Shown here piece after piece: positions 16,125-24,385 of a DNA stretch of 64,000 nucleotides; the first letter of the stretch is position 1, and each line of letters starts with the position of its first letter. The stretch comes from Cellvibrio sp. 79 (GTDB lineage Bacteria > Pseudomonadota > Gammaproteobacteria > Pseudomonadales > Cellvibrionaceae), in NCBI GenBank assembly GCA_003056245.1, contig MVDH01000003.1, positions 1 to 64,000 of the forward strand. Direction: 5' to 3'. A model generated the notes under the pieces. The model did not search any database, was not told the origin of the DNA, and saw only the letters and a list, made by a program, of their open reading frames with translations. The position numbers were made by a program, and so were the translations under genes.

Positions 16125-17987
16125 ATGAAAAATTTCCGCTTCACTCCATTATTCCTCGCACTACTTTCTACAACCAGTTTTGCTGCAACTGAAGAACTTA
16201 TCGTAACCGGCAGCTACAACCCGGTCACCAACGAACAACTTTCTTCTTCAGTATCTGTAATCAATAAAGAACAATTGTTGCAATTAAGTAGCAACAATGT
16301 CGTTGATGCATTGCGCCAGATTCCCAGCTTATGGGTTGAAGAACAAGGCGGCCCCGGTGGCGTTACCTCTATTAACCTGCGCGGCTCTGAAGCAAACCAC
16401 ACATTGGTTTTATTGGATGGCGTGCAATTAAATGATCCGACCAACACACGCGGTGGCGCATTTGATTTAAAGGGAATCAATATTGAATCAATTGAGCGCA
16501 TCGAAATTATTCGCGGCGCACAATCTGCAATTTATGGTTCCGATGCGCTCGCCGGTGTTATTCATATCATTACTCAAACACCGGGAAAAAAATCCACCAC
16601 CATAAATGCCAGCATTGGCAATGACGATTATGCCAGCACCGGTGTAGCTACCAGCGGCAGCATTAATAATGTTGGTTATGCATTTAATGTACAAACCACC
16701 GATGCTGGTGAACCTGTTCCCGGTAGTACCGCAAAAAATACTGAATTCTCCAGCCGTTTGAATTGGAAACAGGAAAATCACAGTATCAACTTCAGCTACC
16801 GTTATTTTGATGGTGAACGCACCAGCTTCCCCGAACAAAGTGGCGGCCCTGAATTTGCGCAGCAACCGGATCTGGATACCAGCGAATACACCGATCAAAG
16901 TGCAGCTCTCGGCTGGAATTTCCAAATCAATGAAATGTGGCAAAGCAAAACCACAGCGAGCTGGTATCAGCGCGATGAAGACACAGCATCGCCCGGTATT
17001 TTGCCATTCGATGCCGTTCCCCCTAATGGCGCGGTGATTGATTTTACGCGCACACAATTCAGCTGGGTTAACACCCTGGGCGACCAACAAAAACTCTGGG
17101 CGAATATCGGTGTTGAAACCAAGAAAGAAGATGGAACCAGCCAGGGCTATTTATTTTCACCGGAAATATTTCCGTTAGATTTTGCGTTGGAGCGCAAAAT
17201 TAATAGCGCCTTTATCAATATTAATACTTATGTAACCCCCGAGTGGTTAATACAAGCCAGCGTTCGTCGCGATGACCCTGACCATTCAGACGCAAATGAT
17301 TCAGGCCATATCGGCACACGTTATAAAATCAATGACTCATTATCCTGGTTTGCCAACTGGGGCCAGGGATTCAAATTGCCCAGCTTTTTTGCGTTGGGTC
17401 ATCCCTTTGTTGGCAACGCCGACTTATTGGAAGAAACAGTAACGACTGCCGATACCGGTTTTGAATATACGCAAAAAGATTTCACTTCACGCGTGAGTAT
17501 TTTCAATCACAAATACAATAACCTGATCGATTTCGATAATGACTCTGGTAAAAACGTAAATCGCCCGGCAGTCAAAACTCGCGGTGTAGAGGCGGAAGTG
17601 AGCTGGCAATTGCCCAAAAATTTGCAATGGCGAGTGCACGGTAGTTATGCAGATATCGATATGCCCAACTCGGAAACCCATTTGCTGGGGCGTCCGCAAG
17701 CGACTTATGGAACAGCTCTTCACTACATCGCGAATGAAGCCTGGTCATTTAACCTGAATTATTTGCGCGTGGACGAACGTTTTGCCGTGAGCCGTTATAC
17801 AGGCGAAGGAGTGGAGCAAACCCTGGATGCATACAATCGCTTTGATGCAAATGCGCAATGGCAAATCAACAAGCTCACTCAAGTGGGATTGTCATTGGAA
17901 AATTTGACCGATGAAAATTACTACACAGATATTGGTTTCCCTGCAGCGGGCACCAGTGCGAAGTTGAATTTGAAAATTAGTTTTTAA
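16125..17987 (+). CDS. TonB-dependent outer-membrane receptor, BtuB-like
   Basis: The 620-residue receptor starts at MKNFRFTPLF; upstream in-frame codons fall inside the repeat element and are not coding. It has a signal peptide (cleavage near SFAATEE), a TonB-box-like EELIVTGSY, a full plug domain (INLRGSEANHTLVLLDGVQL, IERIEIIRGAQSAIYGSDAL) and a 22-strand-type barrel ending in Phe (LNLKISF). Plug and size resemble the cobalamin receptor BtuB. However, no cobalamin riboswitch is present upstream, where the repeat element lies, and the neighbour is a sugar-oxidation protein, so the ligand is left open. A terminator follows directly. Confidence 0.87.
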   Translation: MKNFRFTPLFLALLSTTSFAATEELIVTGSYNPVTNEQLSSSVSVINKEQLLQLSSNNVVDALRQIPSLWVEEQGGPGGVTSINLRGSEANHTLVLLDGVQLNDPTNTRGGAFDLKGINIESIERIEIIRGAQSAIYGSDALAGVIHIITQTPGKKSTTINASIGNDDYASTGVATSGSINNVGYAFNVQTTDAGEPVPGSTAKNTEFSSRLNWKQENHSINFSYRYFDGERTSFPEQSGGPEFAQQPDLDTSEYTDQSAALGWNFQINEMWQSKTTASWYQRDEDTASPGILPFDAVPPNGAVIDFTRTQFSWVNTLGDQQKLWANIGVETKKEDGTSQGYLFSPEIFPLDFALERKINSAFININTYVTPEWLIQASVRRDDPDHSDANDSGHIGTRYKINDSLSWFANWGQGFKLPSFFALGHPFVGNADLLEETVTTADTGFEYTQKDFTSRVSIFNHKYNNLIDFDNDSGKNVNRPAVKTRGVEAEVSWQLPKNLQWRVHGSYADIDMPNSETHLLGRPQATYGTALHYIANEAWSFNLNYLRVDERFAVSRYTGEGVEQTLDAYNRFDANAQWQINKLTQVGLSLENLTDENYYTDIGFPAAGTSAKLNLKISF

Positions 17988-17997
17988 ACAGCGGACT

Positions 17998-18029
17998 TCA
18001 GGGCGACTATCAGGCCGCCCTGATTTTTT
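17998..18029 (+). terminator. hairpin terminator after the BtuB-like receptor
   Basis: TCAGGGCG (17998-18005) pairs with CGCCCTGA (18016-18023), followed by six T. It abuts the end of the convergent gene at 18030. Confidence 0.88.
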
Positions 18030-18710
18030 CTAACGACGCCTGATAAACCAAATAAATAACCCCAAAAAAAACGCAATCATTACAGCCACTAATTTATCTT
18101 TAGCGAGTGAATTACCTGAGTTCCGATATTGCGCGGGAATATCCCCTTGACCAATCACAACACTAATCAATACTGGCTGGATACCGTTTGCACGCTCGAC
18201 ACTGGTTAATAAAATCAATTCTTTTTTTCCGTCGGGGTGATAGGTTTTGATCATACTACCCGTCAAATAAGAACCCTCCTTTCTATTCAACGCCGCATAG
18301 GCCGCATACATTTCCACACCAAATATTTCCTTTAATTCTTCTGGTGAACGCTCACCCACTTGCGCTTTCAATTGCTCACCTAAAGTACCGGAAGATTTAT
18401 TAATCGTTAAATTGTTTGCATTAAAAATAACAATTGACTCATTTATCGCGGTGGGAACACCTTCAAATGAAGAGTCGATTACAACTTCGCCCTGCGGATC
18501 AGAATCAGCCGAAATAGCTACTAATTGATATACAGCCCAGACCGGCTTGTCGGGATCAACACCGGAAGGAACAAGAATAGAAATATTGCTTTCAGCATCG
18601 GGAATTAATGGAGTCAGGATTTGCCTTGTAACCAACACGCCTGCCTGCGCGTTACTTCCTGCAAACAATAAAAAAAATATTGCCGCGCTTGCATAAAAAC
18701 GCATATTCAT
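18030..18710 (-). CDS. exported protein with C-terminal membrane anchor, function unknown
   Basis: I do not recognise this 226-residue protein. It begins with a signal peptide (MNMRFYASAAIFFLLFAG, cleavage near AQAGV) and ends with a transmembrane segment followed by Arg-Arg-Arg, so the body should lie in the periplasm, tethered to the inner membrane. The terminal helix plus RRR resembles sorting-type tails, but I see no Gly-Gly, PEP or LPXTG motif before it. AAGGG precedes the first ATG at good spacing; a second ATG six bases later is possible. It is a single gene, convergent with the BtuB-like receptor. Confidence 0.6.
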   Translation of the reverse strand: MNMRFYASAAIFFLLFAGSNAQAGVLVTRQILTPLIPDAESNISILVPSGVDPDKPVWAVYQLVAISADSDPQGEVVIDSSFEGVPTAINESIVIFNANNLTINKSSGTLGEQLKAQVGERSPEELKEIFGVEMYAAYAALNRKEGSYLTGSMIKTYHPDGKKELILLTSVERANGIQPVLISVVIGQGDIPAQYRNSGNSLAKDKLVAVMIAFFLGLFIWFIRRR

Positions 18711-19013
18711 TATTTAACCCTTAAATTAGCACTACTCCAGAGCACCGGACTGGTCAATTCTGCCGTCGAATGCTACAAATCAGGCAAACCACAGCTTACG
18801 TGTTGACTACCCGATAATTCTCGCGCAAGATTCGCCCCAATAACAAGTAAGCCTTATCAAAAGGCTCACGAAGATTTCGACTTACCTCCTACGCAGATGT
18901 CCCTCTAGGCAACTTAAAAATTGCAGGCTTGCTATCGGCCCGGATTTTCCACATTCGTCACGCCAATGCAGCAATCCATTTTTTCAGCCTTTCTCAATAT
19001 CCATGAGGGAAAT
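18711..19013. other. intergenic region between divergent genes
   Basis: These 303 bases hold the promoters of the anchored unknown (minus) and the Ser-rich lipoprotein (plus). An in-frame extension of the lipoprotein frame to 18921 lacks a ribosome binding site. I looked for riboswitch-like conserved cores and found none convincing. Confidence 0.35.
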
Positions 19014-20729
19014 ATGCATAATAAATTTGCATTAGTTCTGCTTTCATCCAGTGTTCTCGTTGCCTGCGGCGGAGGTGGCGGCGGTGATAAATCACCACCC
19101 ATAAATACCACATCCACACCGGTAGTAAGTTCCAGCTCCAGCGTGAGCACAAGTACGAGCGCTAGCTCCAGTTCAGTATCAGCCGTGGTGTTGCAGGGTC
19201 AATTTAAGGATACCAGCATCTCCGGCCTGCACTTTGTTTCTGGCGGTCAATCCGGAAACACCAATAGCACCGGCACGTTCAGCTACGAAGAAGGAAAAGA
19301 TATTACTTTCTCTATCGGAGGAATAACGCTGGGAACAACGCCGGGCAAAGCACTCATCACACCGATTCATTTAATTGCAGATGGAAGCAGCGATTCTGTT
19401 GCAGTGCAAAACATGGTGCGTTTTTTATTAATGTTGGATGCCGACGGTTATGCAGGCAACGGATTGCAAATTTCCAACAAGGTACAAACGGCAGCAGCCA
19501 GTTGGGCACAAATTGATTTTGCTGCTACCGATTTTGCCCAGAACCTGACAACAATTATGTCAGCCGCAACAGCTGCGGATGGCGGAGCGCATCAGCTTCC
19601 TACTGCAGATCTTGCCAAAAAACATATCGAGGGAACTCACGCCTGTAATTATTCAGGCGTATTTAAAGGCGATTTTTCCGGTGATAGCAAAGGTAAAATT
19701 GCATTGGTCGCGAATCCTGCCAGCGGTGATGTGAGCGGATTTTCACAACAGGAAAATGGCGGAGCAGTAATTGAATTGAGTGATGTAAAACCACTTGATT
19801 ACAATCAAGCCACCGCATTTGAAACCGGCAATAGCACGGATAAGAGTTCCTTCATTGGCAGCTTCACAACAGCATCAACAATCAATGGTACCTGGAAAAA
19901 AGAAAACGCTACCGGAGCATTTACTGCCAATCGTGTCGGCGGATCGACTACCGCGCTTTATCAATTCAGTGCCAGTTTCAATGGCAGTGAATCCGGCCTG
20001 TTAGCATTTAATATCGATTCCGCCAATAAGGTGACCGGCTCAATTTACAATCTCACAACTAATGAAACCCAATCATTGACTGGAAATGTGAAAGGCCCAA
20101 ATCTGAACGTCACTGTTGGTAGTAATAAATTGCAAGGTTTGTTGAATCTTGAAGCTGGCACATTAACCGGAACATGGAGCGATAGTACCAAGGGAACATC
20201 CGGCACATTTACCGGCGGCGGCTGCCAATTAAATCCGGCACCATTAACTATCAATGGTTTCCACAGCTGGAAAATCGGTAGCGATCCGGCCAGCACCCAG
20301 TTGATTCCCACATCAGGAACGGACCCATTGATAGTTCTGGATGGCAGCCCCGTTGCGCGAGTGCGTATGACGGTTTCCCCCTGGGGTGAAATGTCATTTC
20401 CAATCGCCGCTTTCGATTCAACCGGTGAAGCGGAAACCATTAACCTGAGCGGTTCAAGCTTTATTGAAATTACTTACAAAGCCAACCAAAAAGTGAATTT
20501 GCAATTGCGCCAATATGCGGTACATGGCGGCACCCACAACCAGATCACACTGCCTGCTGCCAGCGAATTCACAACGGTGACAATACCGTTTACTGATTTC
20601 AAGGGCGGCCTCACACCATTGGATTTAACAAAAGTAGCGAAATTTAATTTTGCGTTACTAAGCAATAACACAACCGATGGTTATGCAGAGTTGATTGTGA
20701 AAGGTTTTAAAATAGATAAGTTTAACTAA
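19014..20729 (+). CDS. Ser-linker lipoprotein with C-terminal carbohydrate-binding-like domain
   Basis: The 571-residue protein starts at MHNKFALVLL after GAGGGA. A VAC lipobox puts the lipid on Cys18, followed by six Gly, and then a Ser/Thr-rich linker to about residue 60. The middle part contains repeated Gly/Thr-rich beta segments (SGLHFVSGGQSGNTN, FKGDFSGDSKGK, FNGSESGLLAFNID) of the kind found in bacterial surface proteins. The last 150 residues (from NGFHSWKIGSD) look like a CBM11/CIA30-type jelly roll and end in GYAELIVKGFKIDKFN. No catalytic motif is seen. A role in binding or presenting polysaccharide at the cell surface is inference from architecture. Confidence 0.7.
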   Translation: MHNKFALVLLSSSVLVACGGGGGGDKSPPINTTSTPVVSSSSSVSTSTSASSSSVSAVVLQGQFKDTSISGLHFVSGGQSGNTNSTGTFSYEEGKDITFSIGGITLGTTPGKALITPIHLIADGSSDSVAVQNMVRFLLMLDADGYAGNGLQISNKVQTAAASWAQIDFAATDFAQNLTTIMSAATAADGGAHQLPTADLAKKHIEGTHACNYSGVFKGDFSGDSKGKIALVANPASGDVSGFSQQENGGAVIELSDVKPLDYNQATAFETGNSTDKSSFIGSFTTASTINGTWKKENATGAFTANRVGGSTTALYQFSASFNGSESGLLAFNIDSANKVTGSIYNLTTNETQSLTGNVKGPNLNVTVGSNKLQGLLNLEAGTLTGTWSDSTKGTSGTFTGGGCQLNPAPLTINGFHSWKIGSDPASTQLIPTSGTDPLIVLDGSPVARVRMTVSPWGEMSFPIAAFDSTGEAETINLSGSSFIEITYKANQKVNLQLRQYAVHGGTHNQITLPAASEFTTVTIPFTDFKGGLTPLDLTKVAKFNFALLSNNTTDGYAELIVKGFKIDKFN

Positions 20730-20737
20730 GCAACACT

Positions 20738-20770
20738 AAACCCTCTTGCGACTGTGCAAGAGGGTTTTAA
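20738..20770. terminator. hairpin terminator
   Basis: AAACCCTCTTGC (20738-20749) pairs perfectly with GCAAGAGGGTTT (20756-20767) and runs into T. It lies 9 bases after the lipoprotein stop and 24 before the end of the convergent acetyltransferase gene, and can act on both strands. Confidence 0.88.
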
Positions 20771-20793
20771 GCGCTTTGATTTACACATTTCCC

Positions 20794-21558
20794 CTAGCGA
20801 CGCAATGAAAATTCCTTCCACAGTACATCATCTAATTGTTCTGGCGATATTTCAGTAACACTTTCCTGCTCACCGGTAAACTTCTTTAATTGATTCCCCG
20901 ACAGCAAGGTTCGCCCTTGTGCATGCTGCAACATAACCAAATACTGCTTTACAAAAATCGCATCGGGATGAGTTGAGTTGTAATAATTGGCGAGCGAAAA
21001 ATCTATCCATTCCATTGGCTGCAAATCAAAACCAAATTGATTGACCCACTCACCTTTCACCAGCGTTTTAAGTACAAACTCATCACGCTCATTTTTATTC
21101 AGCATAAAAGTTTCATTATCTTGCTGGATTACTTCGCCGAGTTGATGCAAACCGATGGGCGCACGCAGACCAAAACTGCCAAAACCGGTATCACACAACC
21201 AGCGCTCATTGCCGATATTGACCACAATCACCACGTGGGTTTTAGGGCGGCGGTGCGGATAAAACATAGGGCGCGCGCCGATAATATCGAAGCTGAACCC
21301 CAGTGCCCCAAGCGCCATACTGAATAAACCATTTACTTCATAGCAATAACCACCGCGCGTTGCGTAAACAATTTTTTTTACGATATCTTCCGGCACCATG
21401 GATACAATCTTGCCTGCCTGCACATCCAGATTTTCAAATGGAATTGAATGCAACTGCGCACGCATTACATTTGTTAATGTCTCAATATCTGGCTTTGTGC
21501 CGCCGGAACAACCGATTCGCTTCAAGTAATCATCCACTACAAAATTTTCTGCTTGCAT
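20794..21558 (-). CDS. arylamine N-acetyltransferase
   Basis: The 254-residue cytosolic enzyme transfers acetyl from acetyl-CoA to aromatic amines, hydrazines and hydroxylamines. The Cys-His-Asp triad is in place: Cys72 in RGGYCYEVNGLF, His108 in PKTHVVIVV and Asp123 in LCDTGFGSFGLRAP. FENLDVQ in the N-terminal bundle is also a family segment. Length is a little short of the usual 270-280. GGAGCT lies just before the ATG. It is divergent from an EamA exporter across about 140 bases; a shared role in xenobiotic handling is possible but unproven. Confidence 0.92.
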   Translation of the reverse strand: MQAENFVVDDYLKRIGCSGGTKPDIETLTNVMRAQLHSIPFENLDVQAGKIVSMVPEDIVKKIVYATRGGYCYEVNGLFSMALGALGFSFDIIGARPMFYPHRRPKTHVVIVVNIGNERWLCDTGFGSFGLRAPIGLHQLGEVIQQDNETFMLNKNERDEFVLKTLVKGEWVNQFGFDLQPMEWIDFSLANYYNSTHPDAIFVKQYLVMLQHAQGRTLLSGNQLKKFTGEQESVTEISPEQLDDVLWKEFSLRR

Positions 21559-21698
21559 AGCTCCACTCGTTTTGGCCAGACATAAAATAAATAATGATTG
21601 TTAAAATGTGTACCCATTAAATCTTTATTACTACCACCTCTTACATCTGCCTGTCATAGCACCTAATATGCAATTTTACGATGTCGCGAGTCCTGTGT

Positions 21699-22622
21699 AT
21701 GAGTTCATCATTAAGTATTTGGCTGATGGTAATAGCCAGCACCTTTTTCTGGGGTAGTAATTTTAATGCAGGTCACGCAATTGCGGGCGATGTTACACCA
21801 CTTACCGCCGCAGCTGAACGCTTTGTGATTGCAGTTATTCTGTTTTTATTATTGCGCGCGGTACATCGCAAAGCAGAATCACAATTGCGCTGGCGCGATG
21901 GAGTGGTATTGGTGCCACTGGGAATTATCGGTGTCTTCGGCTTTAACTACGCATTTTTTACCGCATTACATACCACATCCGCATTAAATGCGGCATTAAT
22001 TATGGCGCTGTCGCCAATGCTGTCGCTGTTATTTTCTGTGTGGCTACTTAAATCGCGTATCCAGTTATTTCAATGCATAGGAATTCTTATTGCATTTATC
22101 GGAGTCACACTGGTTATTACTGGTGGAAATTTTGGCCTTGTGCATATTGCATCAGGTGATGCGTGGATGATCGGCGCGTGTATTGTATGGAGTTTGTATA
22201 CCGTTGGATCGAAAAAATATGCAGGTCATATTCCCTCGTTACAACTCGCGCGCTGGACAGTAAGCATCGGTGCAGTGGCATTAACAGCCGTTGCATTTTT
22301 GCAGGAACAACCACTCATTGACGTACCGGCATTATCCTGGAAAACCCATGGTATTTTGTTTTACATGGCATCCTTTGGAACCGTGTTCGCTTATATTTTT
22401 TGGCTGAAAGGCGTACATTTTTTAGGGCCGGATAAATCCGCCATTGCATTTAACCTGGTTCCGGTATCGACACTGATTGTAAGCGTGGTGTTAGGCAGTT
22501 ATCCCAATAAAATACAATTGCCGGGAATGTTGTTGGTTCTGGCAGGTGTGGTTATATCGAGCGGCTGGCGTCCCAGCGGCTGGCGCCCCAGCAGCTGGAT
22601 CAAAAAAATACCCCGATACTAA
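21699..22622 (+). CDS. EamA/DMT family transporter
   Basis: The 307-residue inner-membrane protein has ten predicted helices in two EamA repeats. Repeat one contains ASTFFWGSNFNAGHAI and TSALNAALIMALSPM; repeat two contains GDAWMIGACIVWSLYTVGSKK and the FNLVPVSTLIVS segment. The family exports amino acids, metabolites or drugs; the substrate is unknown. The start is either the ATG at 21681 or the one at 21699. Neither has a good Shine-Dalgarno match, and the second is taken because it directly precedes the first helix. The C-terminus carries a short duplication, GWRPS twice, from a 15-bp tandem repeat at 22563-22592. The stop lies inside a small hairpin (CCCCG/CGGGG). Confidence 0.85.
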   Translation: MSSSLSIWLMVIASTFFWGSNFNAGHAIAGDVTPLTAAAERFVIAVILFLLLRAVHRKAESQLRWRDGVVLVPLGIIGVFGFNYAFFTALHTTSALNAALIMALSPMLSLLFSVWLLKSRIQLFQCIGILIAFIGVTLVITGGNFGLVHIASGDAWMIGACIVWSLYTVGSKKYAGHIPSLQLARWTVSIGAVALTAVAFLQEQPLIDVPALSWKTHGILFYMASFGTVFAYIFWLKGVHFLGPDKSAIAFNLVPVSTLIVSVVLGSYPNKIQLPGMLLVLAGVVISSGWRPSGWRPSSWIKKIPRY

Positions 22623-22677
22623 CCGGGGCATTTTCTGTGGAGTAAAAAAACAATCAAACATTATTCAAAAGCTGTAA

Positions 22678-24261
22678 TCAATTTAATATCAAAATCTTCC
22701 GTACTTCCTTCTCAACAAATTCACCATCCACAAAATCCGCCTTAGGTTTTTGCAGCTTCGCATTTACACTTGCAGAGCAAGAGCCGGACGCACGTAAATT
22801 CAATGCGGTTGCCAGCATTGCTTCCTGTGTATCGCCCAATTGATGGTCGATATCGTCCTGCACACGGCAGCCTTTTATTTTTGTTTTATTATCATCCGTG
22901 GTTGACGGAATAAAACCATCGCCATATTCACCAAAACCTTTCGAGTTAGCACCTTTTAACTGGATAGTGTAATAAGTGGTGCCGCAGTTTTCCTCTGGAT
23001 AATAACCATAAGGTTTACCACAAGTAGTATCGCCGATTAAATAAACCTGGATATTGGCTCCACGCAAACCATTAATGATTGCTTCACTAGCGGAGCAAGT
23101 ACCGTTGGAAGTGAGAATATATACACGGTTCAAATCCAATGCAGGCAAATCGAGATTTTTATAATCGCTAAACCATCCAATATCCACAAAAGGCATTGGC
23201 TCCTGTTTTTTCTGTTTCGAATTTTCAATTTGCTCGTAGAACACTTTGTCCTTCACATTGGAGCCTGCAAGCATGTAACTCACCTGACTCGCTGTTAGCA
23301 ACAAACCGCCGCCGTTGTAACGCAAATCCAGAACGACATCGCTCACGGCTTCTTGTTTCAATTGCTGGATCGCTGTGATCCATTGTTTTTCTGCTTTTTC
23401 CACGTGCGAGTTAAAAACGATGTAACCCACTTTACCGCTACTGGTTTCCAACACTTTGGTCAGCAACACCGGTGAGGTAGCAACTTCGCCAGCTTGTATC
23501 GTGACAGAATAAGGAGTGTTTACTCCGGCATCCTGCAATTCAAATTTATAGGCAACGCCCGATTGGCTCGGGAATAATCGCTCATTAAGCGCATTTGTCC
23601 CTGCTTCGCTGGTTTCATTTACCAAATCGTAATTATCGATTTTAAGAATTCTTGTCCCGCGCTTCACACTCGCCAATGCCGCCGGTGAGCCCGGCTCGAC
23701 ATACGCGACGAAATATTTGCGCGGTGGCGTAGTTGAATAGACTTTTAGGCGAATACCATAATCGTACGTAATCCCCGACTCCCAGGACTCTGCGTCCTCA
23801 GTAGGTTCCCACCAATGGAACTTATCCTTGGGAGTTCCGGAGCTGGTGGTTTTATTAGTCTTTAATAATTCAAAATATTCCTGGGGATTACCGTGATCAC
23901 CGGGGTTCAAATCAGGTAATTCCTCAAACCATAAATAGGTTTCATAACTCCAGGAGCGCAGGAAATTTTTCTCATCCAGCGTGGAGCCTTTTTTATCGGG
24001 AAAAGCGTCGCCAGTGAATTTACTCGAGCCACTGCGCGGCGCGGCGCAGAGATCGTCGAATTCGGTAGATTTTTTATAGGTGCCGGCCTTCCAGCCGGAA
24101 TTGACTGGAGTGGAGTCTTTAGTCAAATCCCCACTTACCGGGCCACTACTGCCACCACCACAGGCAGCAAGAGTTAAAGCAAGAGCACTAACCGAAAAGA
24201 TCGCGTGCGCGCTTTTCACGCAGAAAGGGAAGATTGAGGTCAGGCGAAATGAATCGTTCAC
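22678..24261 (-). CDS. S41 (CtpA-type) serine protease, lipoprotein
   Basis: The 527-residue protease starts at a GTG (24261-24259) eight bases after AAGGA. The longer open frame has no such site. An LAAC lipobox places the lipid on Cys34, followed by GGGSSG. A PDZ domain (YVEPGSPAALASVKRGTRI) is followed by the tail-specific-protease fold with VLDLRYNGGG and the nucleophile region SNGTCSASEAIINGL. GDTTCGKPYGY supplies the Lys-containing loop. The family uses a Ser-Lys dyad. It is a periplasmic or surface-anchored processing protease; substrates are unknown. It follows the GH3 gene on the same strand with a gap of about 120 bases and could be co-transcribed. Confidence 0.9.
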   Translation of the reverse strand: MNDSFRLTSIFPFCVKSAHAIFSVSALALTLAACGGGSSGPVSGDLTKDSTPVNSGWKAGTYKKSTEFDDLCAAPRSGSSKFTGDAFPDKKGSTLDEKNFLRSWSYETYLWFEELPDLNPGDHGNPQEYFELLKTNKTTSSGTPKDKFHWWEPTEDAESWESGITYDYGIRLKVYSTTPPRKYFVAYVEPGSPAALASVKRGTRILKIDNYDLVNETSEAGTNALNERLFPSQSGVAYKFELQDAGVNTPYSVTIQAGEVATSPVLLTKVLETSSGKVGYIVFNSHVEKAEKQWITAIQQLKQEAVSDVVLDLRYNGGGLLLTASQVSYMLAGSNVKDKVFYEQIENSKQKKQEPMPFVDIGWFSDYKNLDLPALDLNRVYILTSNGTCSASEAIINGLRGANIQVYLIGDTTCGKPYGYYPEENCGTTYYTIQLKGANSKGFGEYGDGFIPSTTDDNKTKIKGCRVQDDIDHQLGDTQEAMLATALNLRASGSCSASVNAKLQKPKADFVDGEFVEKEVRKILILN

Positions 24262-24385
24262 GGGAAATATCCTTGGATGTCCTATCATCGGCGGCGACAT
24301 GCCAGCCAGGGCTCCAAAGAATAAAAGAATTTGCCCTGAAAAACCACGACCGGTGGCTCACCGGCGTGGCACAAAACAGGAAATA

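Noticed and set aside
18711-19013. Possible riboswitch or small RNA in the divergent intergenic region
   Set aside because: No conserved core, no strong hairpin followed by a T-run, nothing beyond ordinary promoter-like sequence.
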